Assembly (NCBI GenBank): GCA_963978545.1
Contig: OZ021732.1
Coordinates: 50,635,214 to 50,699,213 of the forward strand
From: Linyphia triangularis
Taxonomy: Eukaryota; Arthropoda; Arachnida; Araneae; Linyphiidae
Reading direction: 5' to 3'
DNA: 64,000 bases
Of the stretch, positions 25,901 through 40,800 are shown one piece after another (positions within the stretch are counted from its first letter, which is position 1; every line of letters begins with the position of its first letter). A program made the position numbers and the translations under genes. The notes under the pieces are model-generated. The model saw only the letters and a list, made by a program, of their open reading frames with translations, was not told where the DNA came from and ran no database searches.

Positions 25901-28900
25901 GTTTTTCAACAACTCTTCACTCCTAAGAAAGTTATAAAAATACTATCTGTATCCAGTAGTATTTTTAAAATCAAATTTTCAAATTGATGGATTCAAATAG
26001 TAGAAGTTTCCACATTTTTTACTAATAAGTGAAATGTCTGTAACTTGGCGTGCTATGTAAACAACTGCCATGAAAATCCAATAAAGTATAAAAAGAAGTT
26101 TGCCATTATTTTCAATTTTCAATAAAGCATTTTTATTTTTTTGCATTGAAAGCATTTTTTTTTTTCAGTTAGATTAATTTATATTCTGCTAGAAATTTTA
26201 CTTTCTTATTTTAAAGAACACTTGTTACCTCTTTCAACAACTTGTACACCTGTTATTCACAAAGTTGGCGACATTTATTACTAAAGAAAATAAAATGGAT
26301 CGTTTTAACAAATTCTTCCAAATTGTCAAAGCAGAATAGAAACCAAATAGAATTTAATTTTGTTTATACATTTAATTTAATTGTGTTTGTATATTCCTGT
26401 TCAATTAAAACGCTGATCCAATTTTCTTTGACCTACTTTTTAAAATAAGAACAGTCAGGTTTCGATGTTCGCATACAGCCCGCTAAGACGAATTCGTATT
26501 TACTTGAAAGGCTTAAAAAGCTTCTATTTTTATTATTTTTTCTCATATTTATTTCATGCCCTGCTGTAGATGTGTTTTTATTTTGCATTCGTCTTTAACA
26601 AATTACATATACTCAAGCTCACAAGCAGGGCCGTCGCTAAGAATTTCGATTGGGGGGGGGGGGGTAGACATACTTTTGCCGACTAAAATCAAGACAAGTA
26701 AGGTGTAAATGTAGAAAATAACCATTAAGGTGTTAATCTACTATAATTTAAGTTTATTAATGCAAAATTAATACATAATTTTTTTAAAAATTATTATATA
26801 ATTTTTTAATTAATGTGTAATTAATTGCTAATGAGTTTATAACTAATTGTTAATTTTTTTATTACTTGATTGTGAATTATTTTATTTAATGTGTATAATT
26901 AATTTTAATTAGTGTTTTTAATATTTTATGGCATTTTATTAATACGTAATTAATGTCATATTTTAAGTTAATTCCTTTCACATTTTAGTTAAAGTTCCAT
27001 CAAATTCTTTTAATTTTTGTTTAATAAATAACCCCCCTTTTTCCCAAACAAAGGGGATATTCTTTCGAAGTGCTTTTTTGGGGGAGGGGGGAAGGGAGGC
27101 ATTTATCACTTGCAGATAGAATGCATTCTCACAATCTTGAACCAATTCAGTAACATGAGTAGTACAAAGGCTCCATTACAATACATTTTTTTTTTAAATT
27201 TTCAAATTGAAGTTTCGAAGAAATTAATTAAATGTGTAAAAGTGGATGGAAATCGCACTACAACACAAAATAAAATAAATGAAAAATATTGATCAAATAG
27301 GTGACTCTAATTTAAGAATTGTAAAAAAAATTTTGGAAAATTTCTTTGGAAAATCTTGGCAGGTTATTGCTATATCACAAAAAATTACATAAGCGAAACA
27401 CTGCGATTTTTATAATAGAGACAATGTCAGGGACATATAAGAAACATGCACTTACACTCCCTCCTGCCTTTCGAAAAATATAGTAATGCGGAAGAAGTAA
27501 TTCACATGAACAAAATATATCGGTAGTAAATTATCAATTCGTGCAAAAAATTATGCACAGCTATTAACTAACATCAAATTAGGATGTCCAATTCCCATTT
27601 TCGAAAAATCTAGGATTAAACAAACACTTTTGTCACCTTATACCTCCCTGTTAGCGATCTGCACCTCCCTGCAAATAATCCTGTCGGCGCTCGTGGACAA
27701 TATAATTACATTTCAAAATACCATAATTATTTAAAACGTTTTGTTTATTAATTTTTAAATTCTTTTTAACACATTTTCCTAACTAAAAAAGAAAAGAGGT
27801 TTTTACTTTCTCTTGAAAAGTATATTAATAGTAAAACTTAATTTTTTTTAGCAATTTAACATAAGAAGTTACTTCTTAAAAATAGTTATGTCGTTTACGT
27901 ATTTTTTACCAAAATTGCTGGATTGAATTTAAAGATTTTTTTAGGTTTTTCAGCAATAATCTCTGCAAATATTACTCGTTTTATTATTAATAATAATAAT
28001 AATAATTTGTTCCAGAAGGAAAGTATAATGCTAATTTTCTCTAAGCAGGACTAAAAATGAAATGTATTACTTTAGCATTAAACCAAACTATAATATTATT
28101 TATGTGTGAAAAAAAAAAATATATATATATATATATATGAACCTCTATCCTAATAAAGCAGAAATCAAGTTTTACAAAGTAAATTATTCTCAACTAACTC
28201 ACTACCCTTTTGTACTTCGAATTTAGAAACAAAATGTTCAGATCTTTAAAAAAGCAAACCATAATTTTCGGCACAAAAATCCAAACTAAGTATAAAGAAT
28301 AGTACCTGCTGAGGTGGTTTTTTTTGGGGGGGGGGGTATTCAAATCGGTAATATTATTATCTTGAGGAAGGAGAAGTTGCTGATACAATCTTCTAAAGAA
28401 GAGAAACGTCACAGTCTACATGAGATTTCTAAAAATCCTCCCCCATTTCCCTTTCCCACCTTTGCCGACCAAACGGTATAGTGGTTAGCGTGCTAGCTTC
28501 TAGACCGCGAGGTTGCGGGTTCGAGTCCCGCGTATGGCATGGGTGTTTGTAAATGTATGTTGGCTTGTCTAATGACGAATGTTTCGGCGCATTATAGCCC
28601 TCGTGTATTTTGACTAATCTAACTTATCTGAAACACGATGTCTTTCCGATGTTTCTTGTGTTAAGTGGTGAAATCGAGGATAGGCGTGTAAAGCTACTCA
28701 CTACTTCTAATGGACTGAAACCTGGTTGTACGTCGGACCATGTCAGGCCGCAGCTTTTTGACTACAGGAAACCTCAAGAAATTTAGATGTTATTATAACA
28801 AATCTTTTAATACTTTTCCAATGATTATTTTGTTGCAATAAATACGACATTGCCTTCCAATTTACATGGCATGCATTATTTTGGTAATACATTTGCGGTG

Positions 28901-31211
28901 GTCTCGTGTGCAAATGACAGATACAACACCTAGGCACTAGTGGTCACTTTTGCCTAGTGTTTAGCACGCCTGTCATCTGATCTAGAAGTCCCTGGTTCAA
29001 CTCCTCGTTAGCGCACACCGCTACATTGGTAACCCGAATATTTGAACACATCAGTGCCACCATCTACTGCACGACTTCCACACTACCACCTCAGCATCTC
29101 TGGCGACTCACAGGCACATAGTAAGTAACCTCTGGTGACTCACTGCCCACTTACAATGCACTAAACTCAATCACTCAACTCAATCGTTCACCCCTTCGCA
29201 ACTCACTTGGAAGGGGTTATGTGGTGGTCTCATGTACAAATGACAGATACAACACCTAGGTACTAGTGATCCCTTTTGCCTAATGGTTAGCGCGACTGTC
29301 TTCTGATCTAGGAGTCCCGTGTTCGACTCTCCATTACCTTACACCATTACACATTTTTAATTAATGAAGTACTATATAACATCTTTTAAAGAGCTCTACT
29401 TGACATTAATTGCTATAATTTGGCAAAATGTAATGTAAATATTTTTCAACAGAATTGTACGCTACTTCCATTTCACTCAACTTCATGTTCGTAATAAGTA
29501 AAAATAAACCTCGTTGAATAACCTTATAAAATGTATTTTTTATTTTTATCTTAACCAAAAAAAACCCCAAGTTTTATTCGAAATTGAAACTTCTCGCCAG
29601 ACCAGTGGTGTATGTTAGGTATGTATATGATAAAAGAGGGCTCATTTTTCGGATGTTGAAATTTAGATGTTTTGAAATTTTCTGTAAAACTTTTAATTCT
29701 TATGACGTACAATACATACATACTCTATGTAATTGACGTTTAATGGGCATATCATGGTGTTTGAGGCGTTACCTGAGGTACTAAAAATATGTCACCTACT
29801 GTAACACATTAGAGTTATCTATTAATTAGAAAAATAAGTAATTATTGTCAGTTTCTTCTGAGAATATAGTATGTACTTATCAGGTGACTGAATTAAAAAA
29901 CTTAAGACAGTCGACTTGACGATTTATACAATCAAATGTACTGATTTGAAATTGAAGGAAAATTAATTCACTCTGTAGAGAATTTGTGGAAATTGATACT
30001 TGTGCAACAGTACGAGGTACGGGAGATATGTTCATATTTAATTTCATATAGAAGCTGCCAGTGACGATATCAACTTAAATGTTCCTGCAAACAAAATATA
30101 TACTTACTCCAATTTAAAATTGCCGACCGCCAACTTGGACTGAATTGTGATCAGGATTTTTAATACTATTGACGATTTTAATTATTTATATTTTTTTCTA
30201 TTCAATATGTTTTAAAATATCCATCACTTGGCACTTTTAAAGGAATTGATGAAGTTTTGGAAATTTGCCGAGAGCCGTCTTTCTTTTCTAAAAACTTTGA
30301 CGGGGTGAGATGATGAAGATATCTAAGATTTGTGTTCACAAGATACCTATTATATTTGTGTACGTAGTCCATCAATGTAGGCGGGGGAAAAGACACCGAC
30401 TCCCTTATGAACTTCTAGTGTCTCTAGACTTCTAGTGTAAAAATGCCAATTCGTAAAACTCGGGTCGGTATTTTTAATATTTTTGTTCGACATTTTTATA
30501 TATATTTTTTTCATTCAAATCGATTTTATTGTGGATCGACTTTAAATAATGGATTCGATAAAATTTCAAAAATTTGCCGACTGTTCAACTTTTAAAACTT
30601 TGGTGAGGGGGGGGCGAGACGTCCCTGCTCAAAAGCATAGGAAATGCTTTAGTTTCTGGTGAAGTAAATATAGCTTCTGCCATTACATAGTTAGTACAAT
30701 GTTTAAATTTTATTCAGGATGATTTTAAATAACAAATGGATTATAAGAATTGTAATATCAAATATTTTGTGTTTCCATAATGCAAAAAAAAAAAAGAACC
30801 AGAAAATAATTCTATTACTGTGAATTTATCAGAAAATGTTAAGTCGAACGAATACCATTGTGGTATATTTTTCTTTAGCTCAATCAATTTATATTTTCAT
30901 TAAAATAAAACGATTCAATACTTTTTTTAAGTATTAGGTTTCATTCAGAATTAATATTAAAAAAAATATAGGAATTAATATTCAAATTCAATTTCAAACT
31001 TAAGAACTATTTTTTCTACACATTTTTAAACTGTCCCTGCTCAAAAGCATAGGAAATGCTTTAGTTTCTGGTGAAGTAAATATAGCTTCTGCCATTACAT
31101 AGTTAGTACAATGTTTAAATTTTATTCGGGATGATTTTAAATAACAAATGGATTATAAGAATTGTAATATCAAATATTACAGACAAACAATTTTTTATGT
31201 TTCCATAATGC

Positions 31212-31242
<31 letters not shown>

Positions 31243-31782
31243 AAATAATTCTATTACTGTGAATTTATCAGAAAATGTTAAGTCGAACGAATACCATTGT
31301 GGTATATTTTTCTTTAGCTCAATCAATTTATATTTTCATTAAAATAAAACGATTCAATACTTTTTTTTAAGTATTAGGTTTCATTCAGAATTAATATTAA
31401 AAAAAATATAGGAATTAATATTCAAATTCAATTTCAAACTTAAGAACTATTTTTTCTACACATTTTTAAACTGTACGAACACTTTTGGGAACCACTGCAT
31501 ATTGTAGAATTTCAAAATACATTAGGTCATTATATAAAATCAAGAGTAATAGGTGTGCTATTATCAAATCAAAATTATCTTCACAAACGTGTTGAGAACT
31601 TTTTGCAGAAACGTGTCTCGTTTCATGACTTTACACCACTTCTTGCGGATATCTGCGTGTTTAGCAACACTGATAAATAATTTAGCAGTGTTGGAAATTG
31701 AAGAATTCTTACAAATCGGGATGAAGCAATGTTTGTACGCTGAATTTGATGACATAATTTTAAATCGATTAAAAAAATACAA

Positions 31783-31814
<32 letters not shown>

Positions 31815-34800
31815 CGTGCTATAGCAATGCGAATAAATTCACGATACTTTCAAAGACTATGCGAAGCCAAAGTCGGATCATGACGTAGGGGGACGTCACA
31901 GCTAAGCTAGTCTCGTTTTCGCTGCACTTTTAAAAGTGGGAAATTGAAACGGGTATAACTCGAGAAATATTGAAAGGATTTCAAAACTTTTTCTAGTTTT
32001 GGTTGTCTTTCGTCACTTTTAATAAAATAATTTTTTTTTTTTTAAATGCTCGTATTGTCCATAATGCAGAATGTAAAACTATTGATAAAATTGTATTTTT
32101 CTTGATTTGAGGAATATTTTATATCTCTAGCTACCCAGATCAAAAACATGCTTGATGTACAATGTGTCTGAATCTATATAAAAGAAGCTTTCATAATTGA
32201 AAAAAAAAAATAATAATTCTAACATTAATAGTACTTAATGTAGCTTTAAAAAAAAAACATTTCGCATTATTTTGGCCATTTATATGTAAATTAAGTGCCC
32301 TTGAGGGACCTCTAAATATTTAAAATTCTGAAAAAATTCGAGGTGTTTTGTATTCACAGAAAGATCATGTGTTTTTGGTAAAGCATGACAGTGAACAAGA
32401 TTATAACATAGTGAAATACACAAAGTTTAGCCTTTTTCTTAAATATTAGATGAAGCTACTTTCCGTTACTCTGTAAATGTCCTACCTGTAAATTAGTTCG
32501 TGCTAGATGTTTGTGAGCATGTCAATCAAATCAAGTGCAGTGGCTATTCGCGATTTTAATTCTGGAATGAGTTTTGGAAGTGGTTGATGATTAACATGGT
32601 CTTTCGCAAAGCTCTGTACATTGAAATCTTGGTCTGTTGATCGTACCGTCATGAAATAACGTCTCCGCAATAAATCCAAAGTGGTATTTCAGCATTGAGA
32701 ATTCCCCTCATTGGAAGTAATGCAGTGCACATTTTGTTGAAAGATGAAACCTTCAGAAACTTTTTCTTTCACTTCAGGATTTGCTGGGGTTAATCAGAAG
32801 TAAATCCAGGTATACAAATCCTATAGCATTTTTTCCAGCAAAGAAGAATGGATCAAACACATTAGATGAATTTTGGCGCAAAACATGTTGACCTTTTTAC
32901 TATTCCTTTCAAGCTCGTAGATGGCATGAGGATTTTTGAATTCCCATATCCTGACATGTCTATTCACTTTTACACCAACCCTTCCATCTATCCACAAACT
33001 TGTGATACTAATCTGCACTTGAACCAGTAACATATAATTTATATTTTACACATTTTTCACTTACGAAATTTCCCAACTAATTTGTAATGAACGAATGTTT
33101 TGGCGCATTATAGCCCTTGTGTTGCTGACGGCGCCAGATAATCTGAAAACAACCAACCAACCCAACTAATTTGTAAACGCCCTGTATTTGTAGACCCTCT
33201 TACTTGCTAGTATATAAACTGTATATAAATGCACTTATTGAATTTTCTGACTACTTAAAATTCACAAGGCATCTATTGTTTTGATACATGATCTTTTTTA
33301 TATTAGGAAGAGATAATTGTGATATAATACACCAAAGTTTTTGACCATGTTAGCTTTACAAGATGTTAACGATTCTTTGCTAAATGCAGGGGTGAAACTT
33401 TTACAGGGGTACCCCGGAATTCCGGGAATTTTTAGCTTTATCTACCCGGAACTCCGGGTTTCGTTCCCTGGAGTTCAGGGTAGAAAAAATTTTGGACTTT
33501 AACAAAAATTAAATTCGCTCCAAATGAAACCGACTATATGACGTCACACAAGTCCGTAAGCGTGGAGCAAAGGCTGGTTCGTCTCCTTTCCCTTGCTTTT
33601 CATCCAATAAGAATAAAGTGTTTTTCGTACTTCTATGTTATAGCTTCTATGTACCAAATTTCATACCTGTAGGTGCAAAACTGGGGATTTGTATAAGGTT
33701 CAGACGTACAGACAATTCAGTTTTATATTTAGAGAGATTTAGTAACACATTATTTTCCATTGTCCATTATAACTATTTCTTTTCAAATAAATGTAGAAAC
33801 ACTAAATTGTTATTTATTGTATTTTTGCTTGTGCTAATTTTTAGCCTATTTAAGGTCTGAGGTGTAGTCGTGTCTCAGGTAATTAAATTGGGTTCAGCTC
33901 TATAGGTTTGCTGGTTTAAAAAAGGGGATTCTTCCCTTTATCCCTAAAAGGGCTCTGCCCCTTGGAACCCAGTTATGGAGTCCCACCCCCTCAACCCCAC
34001 GGCAAACACTCGATAGTTTCATGGTTTTTCAGTGCTGGTTAATTTCACCCCTGTAAATGTTAATGACATTTTTAGTTGTTGTTTGGATTACTTTACCATA
34101 GCTATTTATAAAAATAATCGTAAATTGATTAAAAATGAATGTTCTGTGGGTTGTTATGATTTGCATCATGTTCAAGAGGAAAAGCCCCAAGTTAGCTCGC
34201 ATGAAGCCAAGATAACTAGTATTTTTCAAATATTAGTTATCTCAACTACAGTACAGATTTATGTACTTTAATTTTACATTGAACTTAGTTAAAAACACAT
34301 ACTAAAAAGTCTTTTATTTAGGTATGTATCTCACCGCTCAAGGAAGCCTCAAAATGTTCGCAACATACGCAATAGCCCTGCGCCACACATGAATAGGAAC
34401 TCCCATCAGCATTCCCAGGTTTTCCACCGAGTATCTAGTCCTGCTCTTAACTCCCAGGCGAACAATAACAACTACAAAATGATGAACTCTGTTTCTACAA
34501 CGAGCAGCGTCAACTCGATCTCTCCAAGGCCAACGCCTACTTCCACTCCCCCCACACCACGCCAACCAATGGGGCAGGTGCAACAGCATCAGGCTCCGTC
34601 CCCTCAACAATACCAGGCTCCGCCTCCTCCAGTGGCCAACACTCCTGTAGGAGTCATCCAGCCGGGTATGCGGGCTGCACCACCTGCCACTGCTGCTATG
34701 CCTCAGGAAGAAAATCATAAAATGAATGGAGGTAGGGTTCAAAGTATGTTGCGATTTTATTACTTTAGTTATTATTGGTGATGTAATTCGTTATTCTTTT

Positions 34801-37800
34801 GTTTGATCCAAAGTCCATTTTAAAATCCAATTTTTAGAAAACTTTTATTTTATTTAAATATTTTCATCATATACCCATCAAATGAAACTAAATGAATTTA
34901 AAAAAGGGCAAAATTGCTGTAGTAATTAACTTTAGCTTCCGTACTACATTAAAGTAGAATACAAAGGCTCTGTTTATACATTCTAACTTCCCAGACAAAA
35001 CTAGGTATGCTCTATGTCAAATAAAAAGTTTTGTCATGTTTTCATAGCAGTATTCAATTGGAAATGGTGATCTAAAGTCAACTTGCAATTCTGGAAACCT
35101 GAACTGTAATTGCTTCAGACATGCATCAGTTTGAAGGTTTTTTTAAGATTATTAGGATATCTTAAAGTTTTACCTGAAGACTGCTTCTATAATAACTCTA
35201 TGGGAAGTTCACATCTTGACTGCAAATAGAGACATCGGATTTATATTTGAATATTCAGTGACAATTGTTTTTGGCCAAATTGGTCAGTTTGATAACAAAT
35301 TTGGTAACATTTTATTTATTATATTAACTTCAACTTGGCATTATTTAATAATCATGTGTCATCAACTTTAACAAGGGAGATTTCGGTCATTAAATGTCAC
35401 TAAATTGTACATATGTGGTATCTTGATTTGATGCAGCTGAATGCAAATTTATATAGAAGCAGCCTTTTAGTAACTGTCGCAATCCAACTGTTTTATTATT
35501 ATATTCTTAGTTTCCTACTTTCATATAGTTTTTCTGTATGCTTTGCTATAAATTTGTTCAAGCATGAAATTTCTTTCGTGAATTTGTGGAAATTTGGAAA
35601 TTTTGCCAAAATTATCCATCTTTTTAAAACGTCATCCAAAAAAATTTTAATAAAAGATTATTTTCTTCCGTTACTATATAGATAATTTGCTTTCATCTCT
35701 CAATCCTCATACTTTCTTTTTGGGTAACTATAATGGTCTTCGCATGAAAACGACCATGATACACTGATCATCAAAATGTCTGGTGATTTAAGTTGTTTTC
35801 TTCACCTCATTACGACGTCATGTGTAACTAATACTCAATGTTGTCATATTGGCCGCCAATTTGGATCTGGATTTTTAGCATAAGTCGGATGATATTAAAA
35901 TTTGCAAAATAGACAAATGTTTCAAAAATTAATTTAATGGTTGAAGAAAACAGTTCCAAATTTACTTGGATATAAACCGAGAAATTTGAAAATTAAAGTT
36001 GTTATGTAAACATAGAGGGATTTATGTGCTGGTCAGTTAATATTAGGTAAAACAGAATTTGCATGGTCCTTAAGAATTAATTAATTTTGGTAGGTTCTTA
36101 TATAAAGTATACCTTAGAGTTCTTATTTTTCATTGTATGTCCTTAATTTTTTCTATTTCCCATTTCTAACTGTTCAGACTCATTTTTTATTGGTTTAGCA
36201 ATTTTAGACTTTCATTTTCAAAAGAGAGTATCTTGGAATAGTTTGTTTCCAGTAGTTTACTCCCTTCTACTTCAAATTATAATTCATTGTAATTGTAATG
36301 CAATATTGTAAATTGAAATGGTGTCTACTCTTGTGTCTAGTTTGTCGATGTTGCACTGGTTTATAAATTTGTTATTATCTGTCATCTTTACAGTTTTGCT
36401 GGATGAACAAAGGTAGTTACATTATATGACATATGAAACAGCTTCCAAATATAACACTCTTTGGAATAGTTTTTAAAAAAACTAAATTTAGATTTTAATT
36501 TTATTAAAATTATTTAATATCTAATTTTCTGTCTTAATGAATGAATATCTATTCTCAGATGCAGAAAAAATTGAATTGAAGTTTACTCCAAAACCACCTC
36601 GCTCTCTTAATCTTCAAAGTGCTGCTAATAAAGAAATGAGAGATTCAGTTGCCAACCAACAAATTACTAATAAAAACATTGAACGGAGAAAGGAAACAGA
36701 GAAAAAAACTCCAATACAGAAAGGTAGTACTTAAAATTGTTATTAAATTGTGCAAGAATTAATTTACTAGTGCAGCTTTTTTTTTATTTTGAATAATTTT
36801 CTATTTAAGCTCGTGATGATAAAACGGAGGACCTCAAAAGATTTCATGCTAGGTTTAAGGTAAATATGTTATCTAATTGATTACTTATAAAGCAGCAGGG
36901 CACCAGCAAATTTTTATAATGGTGATTGAATTTAATTTTTTTAAATATAGTAACTACAATAAGTTAGAAATTTTTTGGTCTAATTTGATCCACAATATAA
37001 TTTTTTCATGTTATCTTGTGACCTAATAACTAGCATATATGCCAAATATATTGTTGTGAGCATAACTCATTCTTTTGTTTTAACCATCTACTATTTAAAA
37101 TACATGCTTATAGTGAAAGTATTAATAGGGTTCCTTCAGTACCTTTCTCAATTCCACAAATCATATTTCCAAAAGATTATAAATATTGTCTATCTAGGGG
37201 TTGTAAATTCTTACCAATCTACTAAGAAAAACAAAAGATTTTTTAGAAAATTAGTTGAGACTAATTTTGAATTGTTTAATTGACTCTGAATTATTACCTT
37301 TATAATAAAATACATCAAAAGAAAATATAATTAGAAAATAAAAATATCTTAATAAATCTTAAAATTGAAACATGCAGGAAGTGAAAACAAATTTTCATAC
37401 ATGAACATGGATGGTTAGCTCCAAGTCTTATTTTTTAACATGCTATTCCACAAGATAAATTATGATTGGCTGGGCATTTAACCTGTTAATATTTTGAATC
37501 TTATAAATTATAGTTGTTAGTTTAAGTGATTCCTTCGTTTTTTTCTTCAAAATTAAATATATTTATTGTTGTAATTCCAAATATTTCAGGGAAATGACAA
37601 TTTCATTAACTACAAATGCAAGATTCCTCGAAATATTATTTCATACAAACCTTTTATTAAAATCTTCTTAAAAAATATCAAAATCTTATAAATTCTAAAA
37701 AATTTAACCAGTATCATAAGCATTCAATTAGTATCATAAGTAGATTATGATGAAGATGTACACATGTAAACATGTTTTAATATAAACTTCAATGAAGCCC

Positions 37801-40800
37801 TTTTTTTTTAAAAGACATATTTTGAAATTTATATGTAACTTACTTGAGTCACTTTTCCTTCAGCTATCTGAGGACCCAAAGGATGGACGTGATAAGGACA
37901 ACTCGCCTAAACCAGAAGTGCAATCATCAGTGAATGCTGCAACTCCACTGCCACCTCCAAAGCAGCACCACAATAAAGAAAAGAACAAGGAAGATGAGAG
38001 AAAGGGGGCTAACACTCCTGACAGCCGTACAAGCCCCGATCACCCCAAAAACTCCACTTTGAATCCACATGCGAAAGAGTTTGTGCTCAATCCCAATGCT
38101 AAGTCATTTACTCCAGTAGGTCCTTTTTTGATATCTTAAATTTAACCTCGCTATATAGTGCGGTTATTTAAAAACACCTAAACTTGCTTTCTGTATCTTA
38201 TCTCAGAAGATAATGGGGATTCTTATTAACAGTTTTATAAAAGCTTATGTCCTCGATGAATGTTAGTTCTTAAATGGCTTAAAACTTATGGTTTTAAAAT
38301 TGTATTTTTTATTGAAGTTAAATAGTTTTTATTCCTGAATTAATGTTCCAAATGATTTTTTATTAATGTATTGCATCTAGCTATGTTATTCTAAATAGCC
38401 AGTAATAATAATTTAAATGAACAGTAGTTTGATTTTATTTAGCATTTTACTTTATAAGGTTTTCTTCAATTTTGAAATGAAATTATTAATCACTGATTCC
38501 TATTTGTTCATACAAAAGAGTTACCTTATCTCAAACGATGCAATTACTTATGCTACAGTTACAGCATGCTTAAATTTACAATCCACAGGGCATTTAGCGT
38601 TAGTCCCTTAAAGTACCTTTTTTTATTTTGATCCCTTTTGTCCCCTTTTTTTAACGTTTGGTTCCTTTAGTCCCTTTTTTTAAAAATATATTTGTACCAC
38701 GTGACCAGCACTCTCTATTTCTCTTTTTAATACGCTTTTATTAGCTTCAGATGTATGTATGTAATGGAATCTTTGAACATGATTTTGACCCCCTTCAAAA
38801 CGTTGGATTAACTCGAAATTTGGCATACTTATTAAGGACCGATGACAATTCAATAATTCAATAAGTTTGTCACTTTATCACAAGGATTAACTCGTGTTGC
38901 CCTTGCGCCGTTAAATTCCTACCAACCAACCTTCTCCGGAATCGAACCCTGGTGTGCCGTTTGAAAGATATGTCGTTTGAACGACAGTTATACAAAGCGT
39001 GTTTTTTTTAGTTCCATTATCCTTACCAGGATCTTCAGGATTAGTGATTTTTCATATTCAGAGACACGGTAGTGTTTTGTGCCAAGTAATACGGCATGTA
39101 CTAAGGCATACACATGGCTTACATTTGAGACAAGCATGTGACTATTGGCAGAAACAACTGGAAAGTTTTGTACACTAACTAAAACAAAATTATAGTTTAC
39201 AGAAAAAATAATTAATAGTTTAAAAACTAAAAAAACACGCTTTAATAGAAAACCAAACTAAAAAGTAGAAAATAATTAATAGTTTAAAAAACTAAAAAAA
39301 TACGCTTTTATAGAAAAGTGAACTAAAAAGCAGAAAATAATTTTAAATAAGTTTGAAATAAGAATAGAGTGATTAACAAGAAATATTTATTTTATCGTAA
39401 AAAAGCGTGGGGTGCTTGATGTCAATTGTTGAAAATATCTTAAAAAGCACCCCACGCTTTTTTACGATAAAATAAATATTTCTTGTTAATCACTCTATTC
39501 TTATTTCAAACTTATTTAAAATTATTTTCTACTTTTTAGTTCACTTTTCTATAAAAGCGTATTTTTTTAGTTTTTTAAACTATTAATTATTTTTTTTCCT
39601 CTTTGTCGACCACAAGAGGGAAGAAAAGCAGACAAGAAATCCCTGTCATGTCCAGTTACGATAAATTAGCGTTGATTGGTTGAATGCTGTTTACAGAACT
39701 GGTCTGATTCTATATTGAATCGTCAAGGTCATGTAATCGTTTGGTAGCTCGAAGGTTGTAACCATCACAGATTCTGCGGACTACGTTTTTTCGACTTAGA
39801 ACAGGAGTTTTCATCACGTATTGTGGGATTGAAGAATACGAATCGGAATTTCTCGAATGAAAAGGTAAAGCCGGATTTACACGCTATCAGTCAGGCCTTC
39901 AGTTTAGATCACCAGTTCTGTGACGTCATCTAAGCAACCGTAGCGCCATCTATCGGTGATCACAGGAGAGCGCACATGATTGGTTAATCAGAGTCGCCGG
40001 CTCCAGTAAATATAAAATATTTGATTTACTGGAACCAGTAGCCTGGTGATGTCACTGGCTGGTGATATAAACTGGAACCTCGACTGGTAGTGTGTAAATC
40101 CGGCTTAAGTAAATTTTTTTTTTTAAATATTTTGATATCAGGGTTCCCACGGGTCCTTGAAACTCCTTAAGAACTCTTTGATTTCCTTTGACAATATAGC
40201 ACAGTATTTTTGTGTTAAGATAAAAGTGTCATTTAAAATTTGCGACTTTAAAAATATCATTACACTTAAATCATTTATCCAAAAGTTTTTTTATCTAACA
40301 ATTAAATATAGAGTTTCATGGACGGTTTTCAATCTGGACTTGCGTTATTTAAATTTCGTCTAGTACTTGACCACGTGACCGAACGAGATCGTTTGTAAAT
40401 ATATGCAAACATCTTTTTTAAATTGAATTATATTTAGCAATTAAATATATGGTTTTGGACGGTTTTCTATCTGAACTTATTTTTTTTTGAATTTTGTCTA
40501 GTACTTGACCACGTGACTGATCGAGATCATTTGTTAATAAATGCAATTAGATGATTTTTTTTTCAAATTGAGTTTAATGTATCTAATAATTAAATATGTA
40601 TTATGTGGACTGTTTTCGATCTGACGTTTTTTTTATAAAGTTTCGTCTAGTACTTTACTACATGACCAATCAACGTTGTATATTGAACTACAGTTCTGAA
40701 ATTTTCAACACAAGTAGTTTTAGCATTCTAATTGGACTATTGACAAAAAGAATGTTAAAATTTTAATTTGTTTTTTAATTAATATTTTCACAAAAAGTGT

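Larger units (their letters stand above)
18750..34321 (+). other. Atx2 intron 7 (15.6 kb), transposon-rich
   Basis: Donor GTATGT, acceptor TTATTTAG. The intron holds most of the SINE copies and several decayed DNA transposons, listed separately. Stretches such as 18750-19035 and 29350-30600 show nothing that I can name beyond A/T-rich sequence. Confidence 0.9.

Noticed and set aside
34338..34742. 134-codon minus-strand open frame
   Set aside because: Shadow of Atx2 exon 8, whose GC-rich sequence keeps the antisense frame open.
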